A stretch of DNA of 64,000 nt from DAOTXR01 sp034435375 (GCA_034435375.1 DAOTXR010000037.1:116300-180299); one strand, 5' to 3'. Numbered from the stretch's first letter, positions 7,278 through 17,033 are shown. Made by a program: numbers and translations. Notes: a model not told the origin generated them from the sequence alone.

Positions 7278-9956
7278 CTATGGGCCGCTGCCTGCCGGAT
7301 GGTGGTTGATATGAGCCAGCAGCGTCAACAGGTTAAGCCGTTCGGCCAGCTGTCGCGCTTCGCGGAGGGCAGCATGGGTGTTGTCCTCGCGTCCCAGCCG
7401 CCACTCGAGGTCAGCCAGGTTGTACCACGTGTAGGCCATGCCCACTTCGTCACCCAGACGGCTCTGAAGGTCGATCGCCTCGCGCCATACCTGAAGCGCC
7501 TCTGCCCACCGCTCTTCGTGGATATAGACTGCGCCCAGGTTGGTGAGAACGCGAGCCTGGCCCAGCGCATCGCCCAGAGTCTGCATCATGCGCAGACCCT
7601 CCTCCAGGCGATCTAGCGCACGGCTTGTGTCATGCGCAGCATGATAAGCCATGCCCAGCCGCAGGGTGGTGCGGGCCTGCCGGGGCAGGTCACCCTCCTC
7701 TTCAAAGCGCGCCAATGCCTGCTGTTGGAAGTGAATTGCCTCGTCCACCCTGCCCTGCTGAAGGGTCGCTATTCCCAGGTTGCTGAGCGTCTCGCCGTCA
7801 GGCTGATCGGCCTCGCACGTTGCGAGCGCCTGGTAGAGGAGATCGAGCGCCTCCTCCGCACGCTGGTTGTGCAGCGCCAGGCCCGCCAATCCGTTGAGCG
7901 CTCGGCGGCGCAGGTCGACCGCGCCGTGACGATAGGCAGCGGAGGCGGCGCGCTGATAGGCCAGGTAGGCCGGTCCGGTCAGCCCCATCGACTGCCGCAG
8001 GTAGCCGATCTCAAGCAGCGCCTCGGCCTGGCTGCTGAAATCACCTTGCTGGCCCAGGACAGCTACTGCCTCCTGGAGCGTGGCCTCGGCTGCATGGCTG
8101 TCGCCCAGCCAGCGGTAGGCCACGCCCAGCTCGATCAGCGCACGGCCCAGCCCTACCGACTCAGCTCCGCCCGCCCGGAGACGACCCACGGCGTGAAGCA
8201 ACGCATCGCGCCACACTGCCCATAGGCCAGACCGTCGCGCGGCTGGGGCGACCCGTGCGATCAGGTCGCCAAGCGCCGCGCCTTCCTGCTCTATGTGGGA
8301 CCCTTTCGCGATCAGGGTCAGGGTATGTGACAAGCCCTCCGACTCCACGTAGGGGGCTGCCTCGGCGCGGCGCTCGCGGTCGATCGCTCGCCGCAGCAGC
8401 CGCTCGTAGACCGTGGACCACGGCGCATGGCGTGCCCGATCCTCGACGAATAGCCGGGCGAGGGCGTGCATGGTGTACAGGCGGAACTCGCCGCCAGTGT
8501 CGATCAGCGATGTCGCGGTCAACTCGCCCAAGGCGTGATCGAGCGCATCGGGAGGCAGATCGGCCACGGCAAACAGCTCGTGCCAGCCCACGCCTGTGGG
8601 CGGTAGCAGGCACATCGCCAGCGCAACCTGGTGCGCGGCGGCGCTCAGCCGTTCCCAGGTGAAAGCAAACAGCCAATCGAACAGCCCTACGCCGTGCGCT
8701 GTCATCGATGTGGACAGGTTCTCCAACACGCGGTCCAGCGGCAGCGCACCGAGTTGACTCACCACCAAGCGACCTGCCAGCGGATTGCCACCCACCGCGG
8801 CATAGATGGCATCAATGACGTCCTGAGGCAGCCGCCGGGCCTGAGAGACGTGTCTCAGCCGCGCATAACTGTGCAGCAGTGCCGCGAACTCGGCGGGCGG
8901 CAGCGCATCTACCTGGACCACCTGAACCGGGACATCAGTCGGCGGCCAATGGCGGCTGGTCAGCAGCAGATGGCCCGGGGCGACCATCATATCGAGTCGA
9001 GGCAGTAGTGCGCCCAGGTCTTCCAGCAGGTCGGCGTTGTCGATCACCACCAACACGTGTGTCTCAGCCAGACGCACACGCAGGTTGGCCTCTACATCCT
9101 CCGGGGAGGATTCGGCCCAGTGCAGGTAGCCCAACGCATGAGCCAGCCTGGCCAAGATTGTGGAATAGGTGGTAGGCAGATCGAGGTCAATCCAGGCCAC
9201 ATTGCCGACTTGGCCGTCGTCGATCAGGCGCACTGCTACAGCATGGGCCAGCGTCGTCTTGCCGATCCCGCCTGGCCCAACCAGCGCCAGGGTGTGCGGC
9301 GGTCCAGGCGCGCACAGCAGGTTGAACAAACGCGCGATTGTCTGCTCAACACCGAACAGTGAGGTGTACATAGGCGGCGGGAGCTTGAGACGTAGCCACT
9401 GACGACGGTTGCTGACGCGGGCTGAAGCCTCCAGGCGGCTGAGTATCTCGGCCAGGCGGCGGCATCCATGCGCCAGGCGGCGGCGCACCTGCCGAGGTGC
9501 AATGCCCAGGATGGCGGCAATGTCCTGGACCTGAAGGTCCAGATCGAGGCGGACGTAGCGGTAGTAGAGTGTGCTCCAAGCCTCCAGTTCGCGGTTGCCT
9601 TGTCGGAAGTCTTGGCGTAGCCAATCAAGCGCCACGGTGCGATCTTGAGAAGAAGGGGGGGCAACTCCTACCAACGCCCGGTGGTGGTGGAGGCTGTCTT
9701 CGATGCACGTATTGAGCACTGTACTGAGCGCGACATCGACCTCCACGGGCGACGCGGCGGGTCCTCTCGCTTCGATCTGCTGGCGCACCCACACCAGCTG
9801 CCGCAGAGGATTGTTGCCGAGTGGCTCGGCCTGTCGAGCACACTCCAGTGCATGACGGACAACGCTCTGGTCAATAAGCAGCACAGCTGTGCGTTCAGAC
9901 ACCTGGACTATTTTCCGCAAGTTCGTACCGAATTTTAACCTTCTGCCTTGCGCCAT
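7278..9956 (-). CDS. NB-ARC/TPR regulator with sigma-like HTH
   Basis: An 892-residue multidomain protein. Residues ~100-170 resemble a sigma-factor region-4 helix-turn-helix (VQDIAAILGIAPRQVRRRL). An NB-ARC/STAND ATPase follows, with Walker A GPGGIGKTT at ~227-235, Walker B VLVVIDNADL at ~301 and a GNPLA motif near 390. Residues ~430-520 would form the winged-helix part, and ~600-890 are about seven TPR-like repeats. STAND proteins switch on ATP binding and ligand sensing by the repeats, so this is probably a ligand-responsive regulator. It is divergent from the nucleoside kinases. No clear ribosome site is seen. Confidence 0.85.
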   Translation of the reverse strand: MAQGRRLKFGTNLRKIVQVSERTAVLLIDQSVVRHALECARQAEPLGNNPLRQLVWVRQQIEARGPAASPVEVDVALSTVLNTCIEDSLHHHRALVGVAPPSSQDRTVALDWLRQDFRQGNRELEAWSTLYYRYVRLDLDLQVQDIAAILGIAPRQVRRRLAHGCRRLAEILSRLEASARVSNRRQWLRLKLPPPMYTSLFGVEQTIARLFNLLCAPGPPHTLALVGPGGIGKTTLAHAVAVRLIDDGQVGNVAWIDLDLPTTYSTILARLAHALGYLHWAESSPEDVEANLRVRLAETHVLVVIDNADLLEDLGALLPRLDMMVAPGHLLLTSRHWPPTDVPVQVVQVDALPPAEFAALLHSYARLRHVSQARRLPQDVIDAIYAAVGGNPLAGRLVVSQLGALPLDRVLENLSTSMTAHGVGLFDWLFAFTWERLSAAAHQVALAMCLLPPTGVGWHELFAVADLPPDALDHALGELTATSLIDTGGEFRLYTMHALARLFVEDRARHAPWSTVYERLLRRAIDRERRAEAAPYVESEGLSHTLTLIAKGSHIEQEGAALGDLIARVAPAARRSGLWAVWRDALLHAVGRLRAGGAESVGLGRALIELGVAYRWLGDSHAAEATLQEAVAVLGQQGDFSSQAEALLEIGYLRQSMGLTGPAYLAYQRAASAAYRHGAVDLRRRALNGLAGLALHNQRAEEALDLLYQALATCEADQPDGETLSNLGIATLQQGRVDEAIHFQQQALARFEEEGDLPRQARTTLRLGMAYHAAHDTSRALDRLEEGLRMMQTLGDALGQARVLTNLGAVYIHEERWAEALQVWREAIDLQSRLGDEVGMAYTWYNLADLEWRLGREDNTHAALREARQLAERLNLLTLLAHINHHPAGSGP

Positions 9957-9972
9957 CGCACAGGCTCAGGTA

Positions 9973-9981
9973 TGCTACAAT
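9973..9981 (+). promoter_or_regulatory. Extended -10 promoter for the kinase pair
   Basis: The TG-C-TACAAT string is an extended -10 element. No good -35 is found at standard spacing. The predicted RNA leader to the ATG at 10113 is about 125 nt. Confidence 0.45.
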
Positions 9982-10112
9982 TCCATAAGAGAGTGACTTC
10001 GCTGCTAGACTGAGTGTGACCGCTCGGCGCAGCGTGGGTACTATTCAGCCGCACAGCCGCAGCGATGTCGTCCCGATCCGTCCAAACCACTTCGGACAAC
10101 GGATAGTTACGT

Positions 10113-11180
10113 ATGACTCGTCACCCCTACATCGCGATTGAGGGTGTTATTGGGGTTGGCAAGACCACGCTTGCCCGCCTGCTCCAACCACGTTTGGGTG
10201 GTGCAGTGCTGCTCGAGGAGTTTGAAGAGAACCCCTTTCTCTCGGATTTCTATGCGGACCGGGTACGCTATGCGTTCCAGACTCAGATTTTCTTCCTTTT
10301 GAGCCGTTACCGCCAACAGATGGCCACCGTCCGACAGGCATTGCGGCGAGGCCCGGTCATCTCGGATTACACTTTTGCCAAAGACAGCCTGTTTGCCCAC
10401 CTGAATCTGAAAGGCGACGAACTTGCCGTTTATGAGCGGCTGTACATAGCGCTGGGTGCGAATATCCCACGGCCTGATCTGCTGGTTTTCTTGCGTGCGG
10501 ACCTGGACGTGCTGATGGCACGCATCGCTGCCCGTGACCGCCCCTATGAACGCAATATGGATCGTGATTATATCGAACAGTTGCGGGCTGCCTATGAGCA
10601 GTTCATCGCCGATTACCATGAGGCGCCTGTCCTAGTGATCGATACTAACAACCTGAACATTGTGCAAAACCAGGATGACCTGAACTATATTGCGGAGCGC
10701 ATCAAGAGTAGCCTGGAGTACGGCATTTACCAGACCCGCCTGCCAGGGGTTGAGGTCCCAATGACCACGGCCAAGCCACAGGTTATCCTGCAAGAACTGG
10801 AGAGCGGTCCGCACCGTCTCTCGGACTTTCAGCAGTTCCACCTGTCGCTGGACGCCGACAAGGGTTTTGATCCTGATCTGTTTATGAATTTCATTGCTTT
10901 CAGCGAGGAGATTGGCGAGCTGGCCCGCGTCTTGAAGTGGATGTGGGCCAGACAGGTTCGGCTGCAAGGGGAAGGGCGGTCGCCGCAAGAGGCGCACAGT
11001 GTGGCTGTAGACGAGTATCGCTCCTCGATTCAGGATGAACTGGCCGATTGCCTGGCCTATTTGCTCAAGCTTAGCAACTACGTTGGTATTGACTTGGAAC
11101 AGGCTTACCTGGACAAGATGAGCGTCAATGCAAACCGGCGCTGGCGCGACGGTCGGATCGTGGAAAGGGAAGAAGAATGA
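10113..11180 (+). CDS. Deoxynucleoside kinase fused to MazG-like domain
   Basis: A 355-residue fusion. Residues 1-~208 are a deoxynucleoside kinase of the dCK/dGK family: P-loop EGVIGVGKTT, the EEFEENPFLSDFY substrate segment and a DRPYERNMDRDY lid-like stretch. Residues ~232-355 form an all-alpha MazG-like nucleotide pyrophosphohydrolase domain: EEIGE, then ELADC, then KMSVNANRRW, matching the EExxE...ExxD metal-binding pattern. Kinases phosphorylate deoxynucleosides, whereas MazG enzymes cleave NTPs or dNTPs to NMP and pyrophosphate, so the fusion may couple salvage and cleansing. The ATGA overlap with the next gene implies translational coupling. Confidence 0.88.
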   Translation: MTRHPYIAIEGVIGVGKTTLARLLQPRLGGAVLLEEFEENPFLSDFYADRVRYAFQTQIFFLLSRYRQQMATVRQALRRGPVISDYTFAKDSLFAHLNLKGDELAVYERLYIALGANIPRPDLLVFLRADLDVLMARIAARDRPYERNMDRDYIEQLRAAYEQFIADYHEAPVLVIDTNNLNIVQNQDDLNYIAERIKSSLEYGIYQTRLPGVEVPMTTAKPQVILQELESGPHRLSDFQQFHLSLDADKGFDPDLFMNFIAFSEEIGELARVLKWMWARQVRLQGEGRSPQEAHSVAVDEYRSSIQDELADCLAYLLKLSNYVGIDLEQAYLDKMSVNANRRWRDGRIVEREEE

Positions 11181-11860
11181 TGATCAGCAAAAAGTTCGTC
11201 GCGATTGCAGGCAACATTGGAGTCGGCAAGAGCACGCTGACGCGCATGCTATCTGAACGTCTGGGCTGGGCGCCCTTCTACGAGGCTGTCGATGACAACC
11301 CCTACTTGGCCGACTTTTACCGGGATATGCGCACATGGAGCTTCCATTCGCAGATATTCTTCCTCTCACGACGGCTGCGCCACCACCGCCAGCTGCTCGA
11401 TCATCCTAACTCGGTAGTCCAGGACCGCAGCGTGTACGAGGACGCCGAGATCTTCGCCTGCAACCTGTACCAGCAGGGCCACATGGACGAGCGCGACTAT
11501 CGCAGCTACCGCGAGCTGTATGAGACGCTGGTCCAGTTCCTGCCGCCGCCTGACATGGTGATCTACCTTCGGGCTTCGGTTGAGACGTTGCTCAGCCGCA
11601 TCCGTATGCGGGGCCGCGAGTTTGAACAGGACATCGATCCCGGCTACCTGCATCGTTTGAATACTTTGTACGAAGACTGGGTCAGGCGCTTCACTGCCAG
11701 CCCGGTGCTGATCGTCCCTGCCGACGCATTGGACTTTGTCGCCAACAGCGCACATCTTGATCTGATCATCGAGAAGATACGCGAGAAGTTAGAGGGCAAG
11801 AGCGAGGTCTTTTTTCTAGCTGAGGACATCGCGCGAGCCAATGGTATGGCTGCCGACTAA
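11177..11860 (+). CDS. Deoxynucleoside kinase
   Basis: A 227-residue kinase of the same family as the upstream domain. The P-loop is AGNIGVGKST and the EAVDDNPYLADFY segment and RIRMRGREFEQDID lid are present. The pair resembles the side-by-side dAK/dGK subunits of lactobacilli, which work as a heterodimer, so these two may also pair. The ATG at 11177 overlaps the upstream stop by 4 bases; a second ATG follows at 11180. Confidence 0.9.
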   Translation: MMISKKFVAIAGNIGVGKSTLTRMLSERLGWAPFYEAVDDNPYLADFYRDMRTWSFHSQIFFLSRRLRHHRQLLDHPNSVVQDRSVYEDAEIFACNLYQQGHMDERDYRSYRELYETLVQFLPPPDMVIYLRASVETLLSRIRMRGREFEQDIDPGYLHRLNTLYEDWVRRFTASPVLIVPADALDFVANSAHLDLIIEKIREKLEGKSEVFFLAEDIARANGMAAD

Positions 11861-11917
11861 GCTCTAGCTCCTGGCCCAGTCGGCAGCCCTCAATTGCTCT
11901 CTGTATCTCCGAAGACG

Positions 11918-11943
11918 AGGGCCGGGCAGACATGTCCGGCCCT
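11918..11943 (+). terminator. Hairpin after the kinase pair
   Basis: AGGGCCGG and CCGGCCCT form a perfect 8-bp stem with a 10-nt loop, about 58 bases past the kinase stop. The tail TCTGTCTT is mildly T-rich. It also sits just beyond the convergent FAD-oxidase stop at 11973. Confidence 0.6.
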
Positions 11944-11972
11944 TCTGTCTTAGAGCGAGTTACATCTATAAA

Positions 11973-14897
11973 TCATACTTCGCTGTCAACCAACGCCCCA
12001 GCCAGCACTTCAATGGGATGCATGGCGGGCCTGCCGGTGGTGTGATTGATCTGGTCACGGCAGGAAGCGCCGGTCGCGCAGATGATCGTGTCCGACGGAG
12101 CAGCGCGTACCGTGGGAGCCAATGACATCTCGGCCAGCTGCATCGACAGTTTGTAGTGCTCGACCTCGTAGCCGAACGACCCAGCCATGCCGCAGCAGCC
12201 CGAGTCGATCGACTCGACTGTACAGCCAGGGATCAGACGTAACATCCGGAGCGTACTGTCCATGCCGAACAGGGCTTTCTGCTGGCAGTGGCCGTGGAGC
12301 AGCACCCGGCGCAGCCTGCCGTCGAAACTCAGGTTCAGGCGGCCTGCCTCAGCCTCGCGCATCAGGAATGTCTCAATAGGCATGGCCATCTGCGCTACAG
12401 CCTCAGCATCTTCCCCCCTGGCCAACTCGCGGTACTCATCGACCAGCATGGCAACGCAACTAGGCTCACAACCCACCATCGGGATGCCGCGATGGGCATA
12501 TGGAGCCAGCAACGCGATGTTGTGACGCGCCAGCCGTACAGCCTCTCCAAGCAGACCCTTGGAGACTGCCGGTCGGCCACAGCACTGCTTGTCGGGCAGG
12601 AAGATCACATCACACCCCGCAGCTTCCAGCACCCGAATCGCGGCCTGTCCAATCTGAGGGTGGTTGTGCTCCATAAAAGTATCGTGGAGAAACACCACCG
12701 GGGTCCGTCGAGCGGATCGGTTGCGGGGCTGCCGTGAAGTGTGTTCACCGTACCACTGGCTGAAGGTGGGGGAGGCTAACAGCGGTAGTGGGCGATTCGG
12801 ATGTACTCCCAGTCGGGTCATGGCCCACCGGCCTGGCCCTCTCAGCACAGCATTGACCAGCGGTGCGAAGGGCTGGATCAGCCGGTTGATCGCTGCAATG
12901 TTGCCAAACATCCATGCACGCAATGGTATGCCGTGCACCCGGTAGTAACCGTGCAGGAATTCTGCCTTCAGTTTTGCCACGTCAACCGAGGAGGGACACT
13001 CGGATTTACAGGCCTTACATGACAGGCACAGGTCGAGCACTTCGTATACTTCCTGCGAAGCCATGCCGTCTGGCCCCAGCAGGCCCATCATGGCTGCCCG
13101 GAGCGCGTTAGCTCGCCCGCGAGGGCTGTGTGTTTCGTCATGGGTAGCCTGGAAAGATGGACACATCACCCCCTGGCCGAGTTGGCGGCACACCCCAGCG
13201 CCGTTGCACATTTCGACCGCTCTCGCAAAGCCCCCATCCAAGTGAAAGCTGAAGACGGTAAAAGGCGGAGCCTGGGGTGTTGCGTAGTTGGGGCCATAGC
13301 GTAACAGCGCTGGGTTGTCCATCGCAGGCGGATCGACGATTTTGCCAGGGTTCAGGATGCCCTGCGGATCGAAAGCTGCCTTGACTTGGCGGAAGGCTTG
13401 CACCAGCTCTGGCCCGAACACGCGCTCCAAGAATTCGCTGCGGGCAATGCCATTGCCGTGCTCGCTGCTGGGCGTACCGCCCAGACTGATCGCTAAGTCG
13501 ATCACGGCTCCTACCACTTCGCGGAGCTGGCGAATGCCCTCCACCGTTTTGAGGTTGAGGAGCGGGCGCATGTGCAGACAACCTGCGCTGGCGTGGCCAT
13601 AGACCGCCATCCGGCCCAGGCCAGCTCGTTGCACAATGTTCAACACACCGTCAACGTAATCTGCCAAGTGTTCAACTGGCACGGCGGTGTCCTCGATGAA
13701 GGGCAAGGGCTTGGCGTCTCCCCTGACGCTCATCAGGATGCCCAGGGCCGCCTTGCGTGCAGACCACACCCTGAGCTGCGCTGTCGGGTCTGCCACCATT
13801 GTCACTGGCCCGCAATGGTGGGTTCGTCGCAGCACGGCATGGAGGCGTTGCACACCGGCTTCAAGCTCAGCCTCCGACTCGCCCGCATATTCAACGGCCA
13901 GTATTGCCTCCGGGTTGTCCTCGACAAAGGTCTGTAGCTGTTGATGCTCAGGCTTACTACGCGCCAAGTCCAAGATCATGCGGTCAATCAGCTCGACGGC
14001 AGTCGGGGTGCTTTCAAGCAACGCTGGGACAGCCTCCAGTGCAGCACGCATGGATGAGAAGTGCACCAGCGCCAGGCGTGTCACCTGAGGAGCCGGGACC
14101 AGCTTCAGTGTGGCCTCGGTGATGATCGCCAGCGTCCCCTCGGACCCAACCACCAGCCTGGCAATGTTGGCAGAGTCTTCCTCAACAACATGGTTCAGGT
14201 TATAGCCTGCCACCGTGCGCCAGGTCTTAGGGTAATGGGTGGCGATCGGGATAGCGTACTGATCGAGGATCTGTGGCATAGCCTGGTAGATGGCTCCCTC
14301 CAGGCCAGGGCGTTGGCTGCGATCCTCCCACTTGTCTCCCTTCAGCGCATCGAGCCGCGCCCGGCTCCCGTCGGCCAGGATTGTCTCCAGCGCGATCACA
14401 TGGTCGGACGCCATACCGTACACAATCGAGTGTGCGCCGGTCGAATTGTTGCCGATGATGCCCCCCAGTGTTGCACGGTCGCCGCTGGCCGGGTCGGGGC
14501 CAAACATCAGGCCATAGCGCTTGAGATGGGCGTTCAAGTGGCCCAATGTCACGCCCGGCTGCACGCGCGCCGTATGGGTTTCGGCTTCGATTTCAAGAAT
14601 GTGGTCCATATGGCGCGTGAAGTCGAGCACCAGAGCGTGGTTGACCGCCTGACCGTCCAGGCTGCTGCCGCCGCCGCGTGGTAGGATCGGTGCGCCGTGC
14701 CGCGCCGCGATCTCAACCGTCGCCGCGACTTCGTCAACGTTGCGTGGGAAGGCCACCCCCAGCGGCACCATCTGGTAGATGCTGGCATCGGTGCTGTATA
14801 ACAGGCGCGTCATGCGGTCGAAGTGAACCTCAGGGAGTGCGTTGCGCAGATCGTGGATCAGTTCCTGGCTAGGCTCGGGGCTGTGGGATGGGATCAT
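11973..14897 (-). CDS. FAD-linked oxidase/Fe-S/CCG oxidoreductase fusion
   Basis: A 974-residue fusion of the whole glycolate-oxidase GlcDEF-type chain. An N-terminal FAD-binding PCMH-type domain (PRGGGSSLDGQAV and the GDRATLGG and NSTGAHS segments) is followed by an FAD-oxidase C domain to ~520. A ferredoxin-like part carries CNGAGVC...C and CLSCKACKSECP. The C-terminal half holds two CCG repeats (CCGRPAVSKG and SGCCGMAGSFG). Proteins with this order oxidise 2-hydroxyacids such as D-lactate or glycolate and pass electrons to Fe-S clusters (Dld/YdiJ-like). The substrate is not fixed. The transaminase downstream of its 5' end might act on glyoxylate. Confidence 0.9.
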   Translation of the reverse strand: MIPSHSPEPSQELIHDLRNALPEVHFDRMTRLLYSTDASIYQMVPLGVAFPRNVDEVAATVEIAARHGAPILPRGGGSSLDGQAVNHALVLDFTRHMDHILEIEAETHTARVQPGVTLGHLNAHLKRYGLMFGPDPASGDRATLGGIIGNNSTGAHSIVYGMASDHVIALETILADGSRARLDALKGDKWEDRSQRPGLEGAIYQAMPQILDQYAIPIATHYPKTWRTVAGYNLNHVVEEDSANIARLVVGSEGTLAIITEATLKLVPAPQVTRLALVHFSSMRAALEAVPALLESTPTAVELIDRMILDLARSKPEHQQLQTFVEDNPEAILAVEYAGESEAELEAGVQRLHAVLRRTHHCGPVTMVADPTAQLRVWSARKAALGILMSVRGDAKPLPFIEDTAVPVEHLADYVDGVLNIVQRAGLGRMAVYGHASAGCLHMRPLLNLKTVEGIRQLREVVGAVIDLAISLGGTPSSEHGNGIARSEFLERVFGPELVQAFRQVKAAFDPQGILNPGKIVDPPAMDNPALLRYGPNYATPQAPPFTVFSFHLDGGFARAVEMCNGAGVCRQLGQGVMCPSFQATHDETHSPRGRANALRAAMMGLLGPDGMASQEVYEVLDLCLSCKACKSECPSSVDVAKLKAEFLHGYYRVHGIPLRAWMFGNIAAINRLIQPFAPLVNAVLRGPGRWAMTRLGVHPNRPLPLLASPTFSQWYGEHTSRQPRNRSARRTPVVFLHDTFMEHNHPQIGQAAIRVLEAAGCDVIFLPDKQCCGRPAVSKGLLGEAVRLARHNIALLAPYAHRGIPMVGCEPSCVAMLVDEYRELARGEDAEAVAQMAMPIETFLMREAEAGRLNLSFDGRLRRVLLHGHCQQKALFGMDSTLRMLRLIPGCTVESIDSGCCGMAGSFGYEVEHYKLSMQLAEMSLAPTVRAAPSDTIICATGASCRDQINHTTGRPAMHPIEVLAGALVDSEV

Positions 14898-14969
14898 AAC
14901 GAACTTGCTCCGGCGACGCGATTCCCGAACGATCTTGGGAGTCGTTCATTGTATCCATGCAGAACGATG

Positions 14970-15002
14970 AACAGGGGACACCTGTGACAGATGCCCCCTG
15001 TT
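14970..15002 (-). terminator. Hairpin between aminotransferase and FAD oxidase
   Basis: AACAGGGG and CCCCTGTT form an 8-bp stem around an internal partly paired loop, 17 bases past the aminotransferase stop. No T-tract follows (TTCATCG), so termination is tentative. Confidence 0.4.
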
Positions 15003-15018
15003 GGGAAGGTGATTGCCT

Positions 15019-16140
15019 CTAACTGTTGCTCAGGATGCGCTCTAAGGCGCCCAGGAGTGTCACCACATTGACAACCCGGCTGGAATAGCCCATCAGTCCG
15101 ATCCGCCATACCTTGCCCTTCAGTGCTCCCAAGCCGCCTGCGATCTCGATGTTGTACTCATCCAGCAGGCGGCGGCGGACAGCAGTCTCGTCTATCCCGT
15201 CCGGAACACGCACCGTCGTCAACGAGGGTAGACGATGATCCTCAGGAACATGCAGGGTCAGATCGAGGTCGGCCAGGCCATCCCACAGCAGGCGAGCATT
15301 GCTGGCGTGACGGGCAAAGCGGGCTTCTAGCCCTTCCTCGACGGCCAGTCGCAGCGCCTCGCGAAGTGCGTAGTTCATGCTAATGGGCGCTGTATGGTGA
15401 TAGGTGCGTTCTGGCCCCCAATACTTGAGGATGAGCGTCATATCGAGGTACCAGTTGGTCACTTTGGTCTTGCGATTCTTGAGCACCTCCAACGCGCGAG
15501 GGCCAATGGCCAACGGAGCCAGTCCCGGCGGCGCACTCAGGCATTTCTGAGACCCTGAATAGGCAATGTCGATGCCCACCTCAGCCATTCGCACCGGGAC
15601 TCCGCCCAGCGAAGTCACGGTGTCGGCCAGCAGCAATGCGCCATGAGCGTGGGCAATCCTGGCGATTTCATCCAGCGGCTGCAGTGCGCCGGTCGAAGTC
15701 TCAGCATGGACGATAGCGACCAGCTTGGCGGGGTGCGCCTTAAGCTCCGCCTCGATCTGCGCTGGGTCAAAGATGTCTCCCCATGCGGCGTCCAGACGCC
15801 GCACCTGAGCGCCATAGCGGCTAGCCATCTCGGCCATGCGATCGCCGAAGTACCCGTTCACACATATCAGCACCGGGTCTCCCATCTCGATGAAGTTGCA
15901 CAGTGCTGCCTCCATCCCGGCGCTGCCTGTGCCTGAGACCGGAATGGTCAGCGTATCATCGGAAGCCTGGAAGACCACACGCATCAGCTCCTGGACTTCG
16001 TTCATCAGCGTGATGAACTCCGGGTCCAGGTGCCCCACCAGCGGTGTAGACATGGCGCGTAGCACACGTGGATGGACCATACTTGGACCTGGCCCCAACA
16101 GCAGTCGAGGCGAGGGATCAAGTTCCTTGTAGGTCGCCAT
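15019..16140 (-). CDS. Alanine-glyoxylate/serine-pyruvate aminotransferase
   Basis: A 373-residue class V aminotransferase of the small AGT/SGAT group. The N-terminus LLGPGPSMVHPRVL is characteristic, the GTGSAGMEAAL segment binds PLP phosphate, and the PLP lysine is in YSGSQKCLSAP. It transfers an amino group from alanine or serine to glyoxylate, giving glycine. The start has a good AAAGGAG site. It follows the nitrilase-family gene by 11 bases, so the two form an operon. Conversion of photorespiration-type glyoxylate with the FAD oxidase nearby is possible but is inferred from position. Confidence 0.9.
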   Translation of the reverse strand: MATYKELDPSPRLLLGPGPSMVHPRVLRAMSTPLVGHLDPEFITLMNEVQELMRVVFQASDDTLTIPVSGTGSAGMEAALCNFIEMGDPVLICVNGYFGDRMAEMASRYGAQVRRLDAAWGDIFDPAQIEAELKAHPAKLVAIVHAETSTGALQPLDEIARIAHAHGALLLADTVTSLGGVPVRMAEVGIDIAYSGSQKCLSAPPGLAPLAIGPRALEVLKNRKTKVTNWYLDMTLILKYWGPERTYHHTAPISMNYALREALRLAVEEGLEARFARHASNARLLWDGLADLDLTLHVPEDHRLPSLTTVRVPDGIDETAVRRRLLDEYNIEIAGGLGALKGKVWRIGLMGYSSRVVNVVTLLGALERILSNS

Positions 16141-16151
16141 AAGCTCTCCTT

Positions 16152-16973
16152 TCAGCCTTGCGAATATACGTCCGGCCGGCGATCGTCAAAGACCGGGATC
16201 CTCTGTCGAATATGGGCCACATGGGACAGATCAACCGTGGCAGTCAGCAGAGTCTCGGACTCATTCCCCTCGATCACAGCCTCCCCCCAGGCATCGAGGA
16301 TGACCGAGCGCCCTCCAAAGCGGACTGGTCCTTTGGCCCCCTGCTCTTCTCCGACACGGTTGCAGGCCACCACGACCATCTGGTTTTCGATAGCACGCGC
16401 CCGCAGGAGCGTTTGCCAGTGGGCCATGCGAGGATGTGGCCACTGAGCGGGGATGACTGTCAGCACAGCGCCGCCAAGCGCGTAGCTGCGGAACAGCTCT
16501 GGAAAGCGCAGATCGTAGCAGATGGCAGTGCCTGTGGTTCCCCACGGGAGGTCGAGCAACAAGAGAGCTTCGCCCGGATCGAGGTAGCGTTCTTCATTCA
16601 TCAGCCGGAACAGGTGCAGCTTGCGGTAGACGCCCAACACGTCCCCCTCTGGCCCAAACCAAACAGCGGTGTTGTAGGCACGAGGTGAAGCTCCTGCTGA
16701 TGCCGCCGCTGCCAGCTCAAGCATCGAACCGATCACATGGACACGATGCTCCCTAGCCAGGGCGGCCACGCTGGCAAAACGTCCTCCTTCTAGCGGAGAC
16801 CCCAATTGCGCGGCTTGAGCGAGTGCATAGCCGGTGTCCCACAGTTCGGGGAACACCACCAGGTCTGATCCCCGGCGGGCTGCTTCAGCGATCCACTCTC
16901 GCACGCGCGACAGGTTCCGGTCGGGTTGCCCAGCGTGCACATCCATCTGCCCCAGGCTAATTGTCAGGTTCAT
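16152..16973 (-). CDS. Carbon-nitrogen hydrolase (nitrilase family)
   Basis: A 273-residue nitrilase-superfamily amidase. The catalytic Glu (VVFPELWD), Lys (YRKLHLF) and Cys (AICYDLRFPE) are all present. The length and motifs suit the omega-amidase/Nit2 branch, which hydrolyses 2-oxoglutaramate or related amides, but the substrate cannot be fixed. It heads a two-gene operon with the aminotransferase, and amidase plus transaminase is a sensible pair (transaminase products being ring-closing amides). Confidence 0.88.
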   Translation of the reverse strand: MNLTISLGQMDVHAGQPDRNLSRVREWIAEAARRGSDLVVFPELWDTGYALAQAAQLGSPLEGGRFASVAALAREHRVHVIGSMLELAAAASAGASPRAYNTAVWFGPEGDVLGVYRKLHLFRLMNEERYLDPGEALLLLDLPWGTTGTAICYDLRFPELFRSYALGGAVLTVIPAQWPHPRMAHWQTLLRARAIENQMVVVACNRVGEEQGAKGPVRFGGRSVILDAWGEAVIEGNESETLLTATVDLSHVAHIRQRIPVFDDRRPDVYSQG

Positions 16974-17033
16974 GGGTTTATCGATCCATGTCGAGCGGAC
17001 GTGGAAAAGCAGGGAGGCGGAACACCCGTTCGA

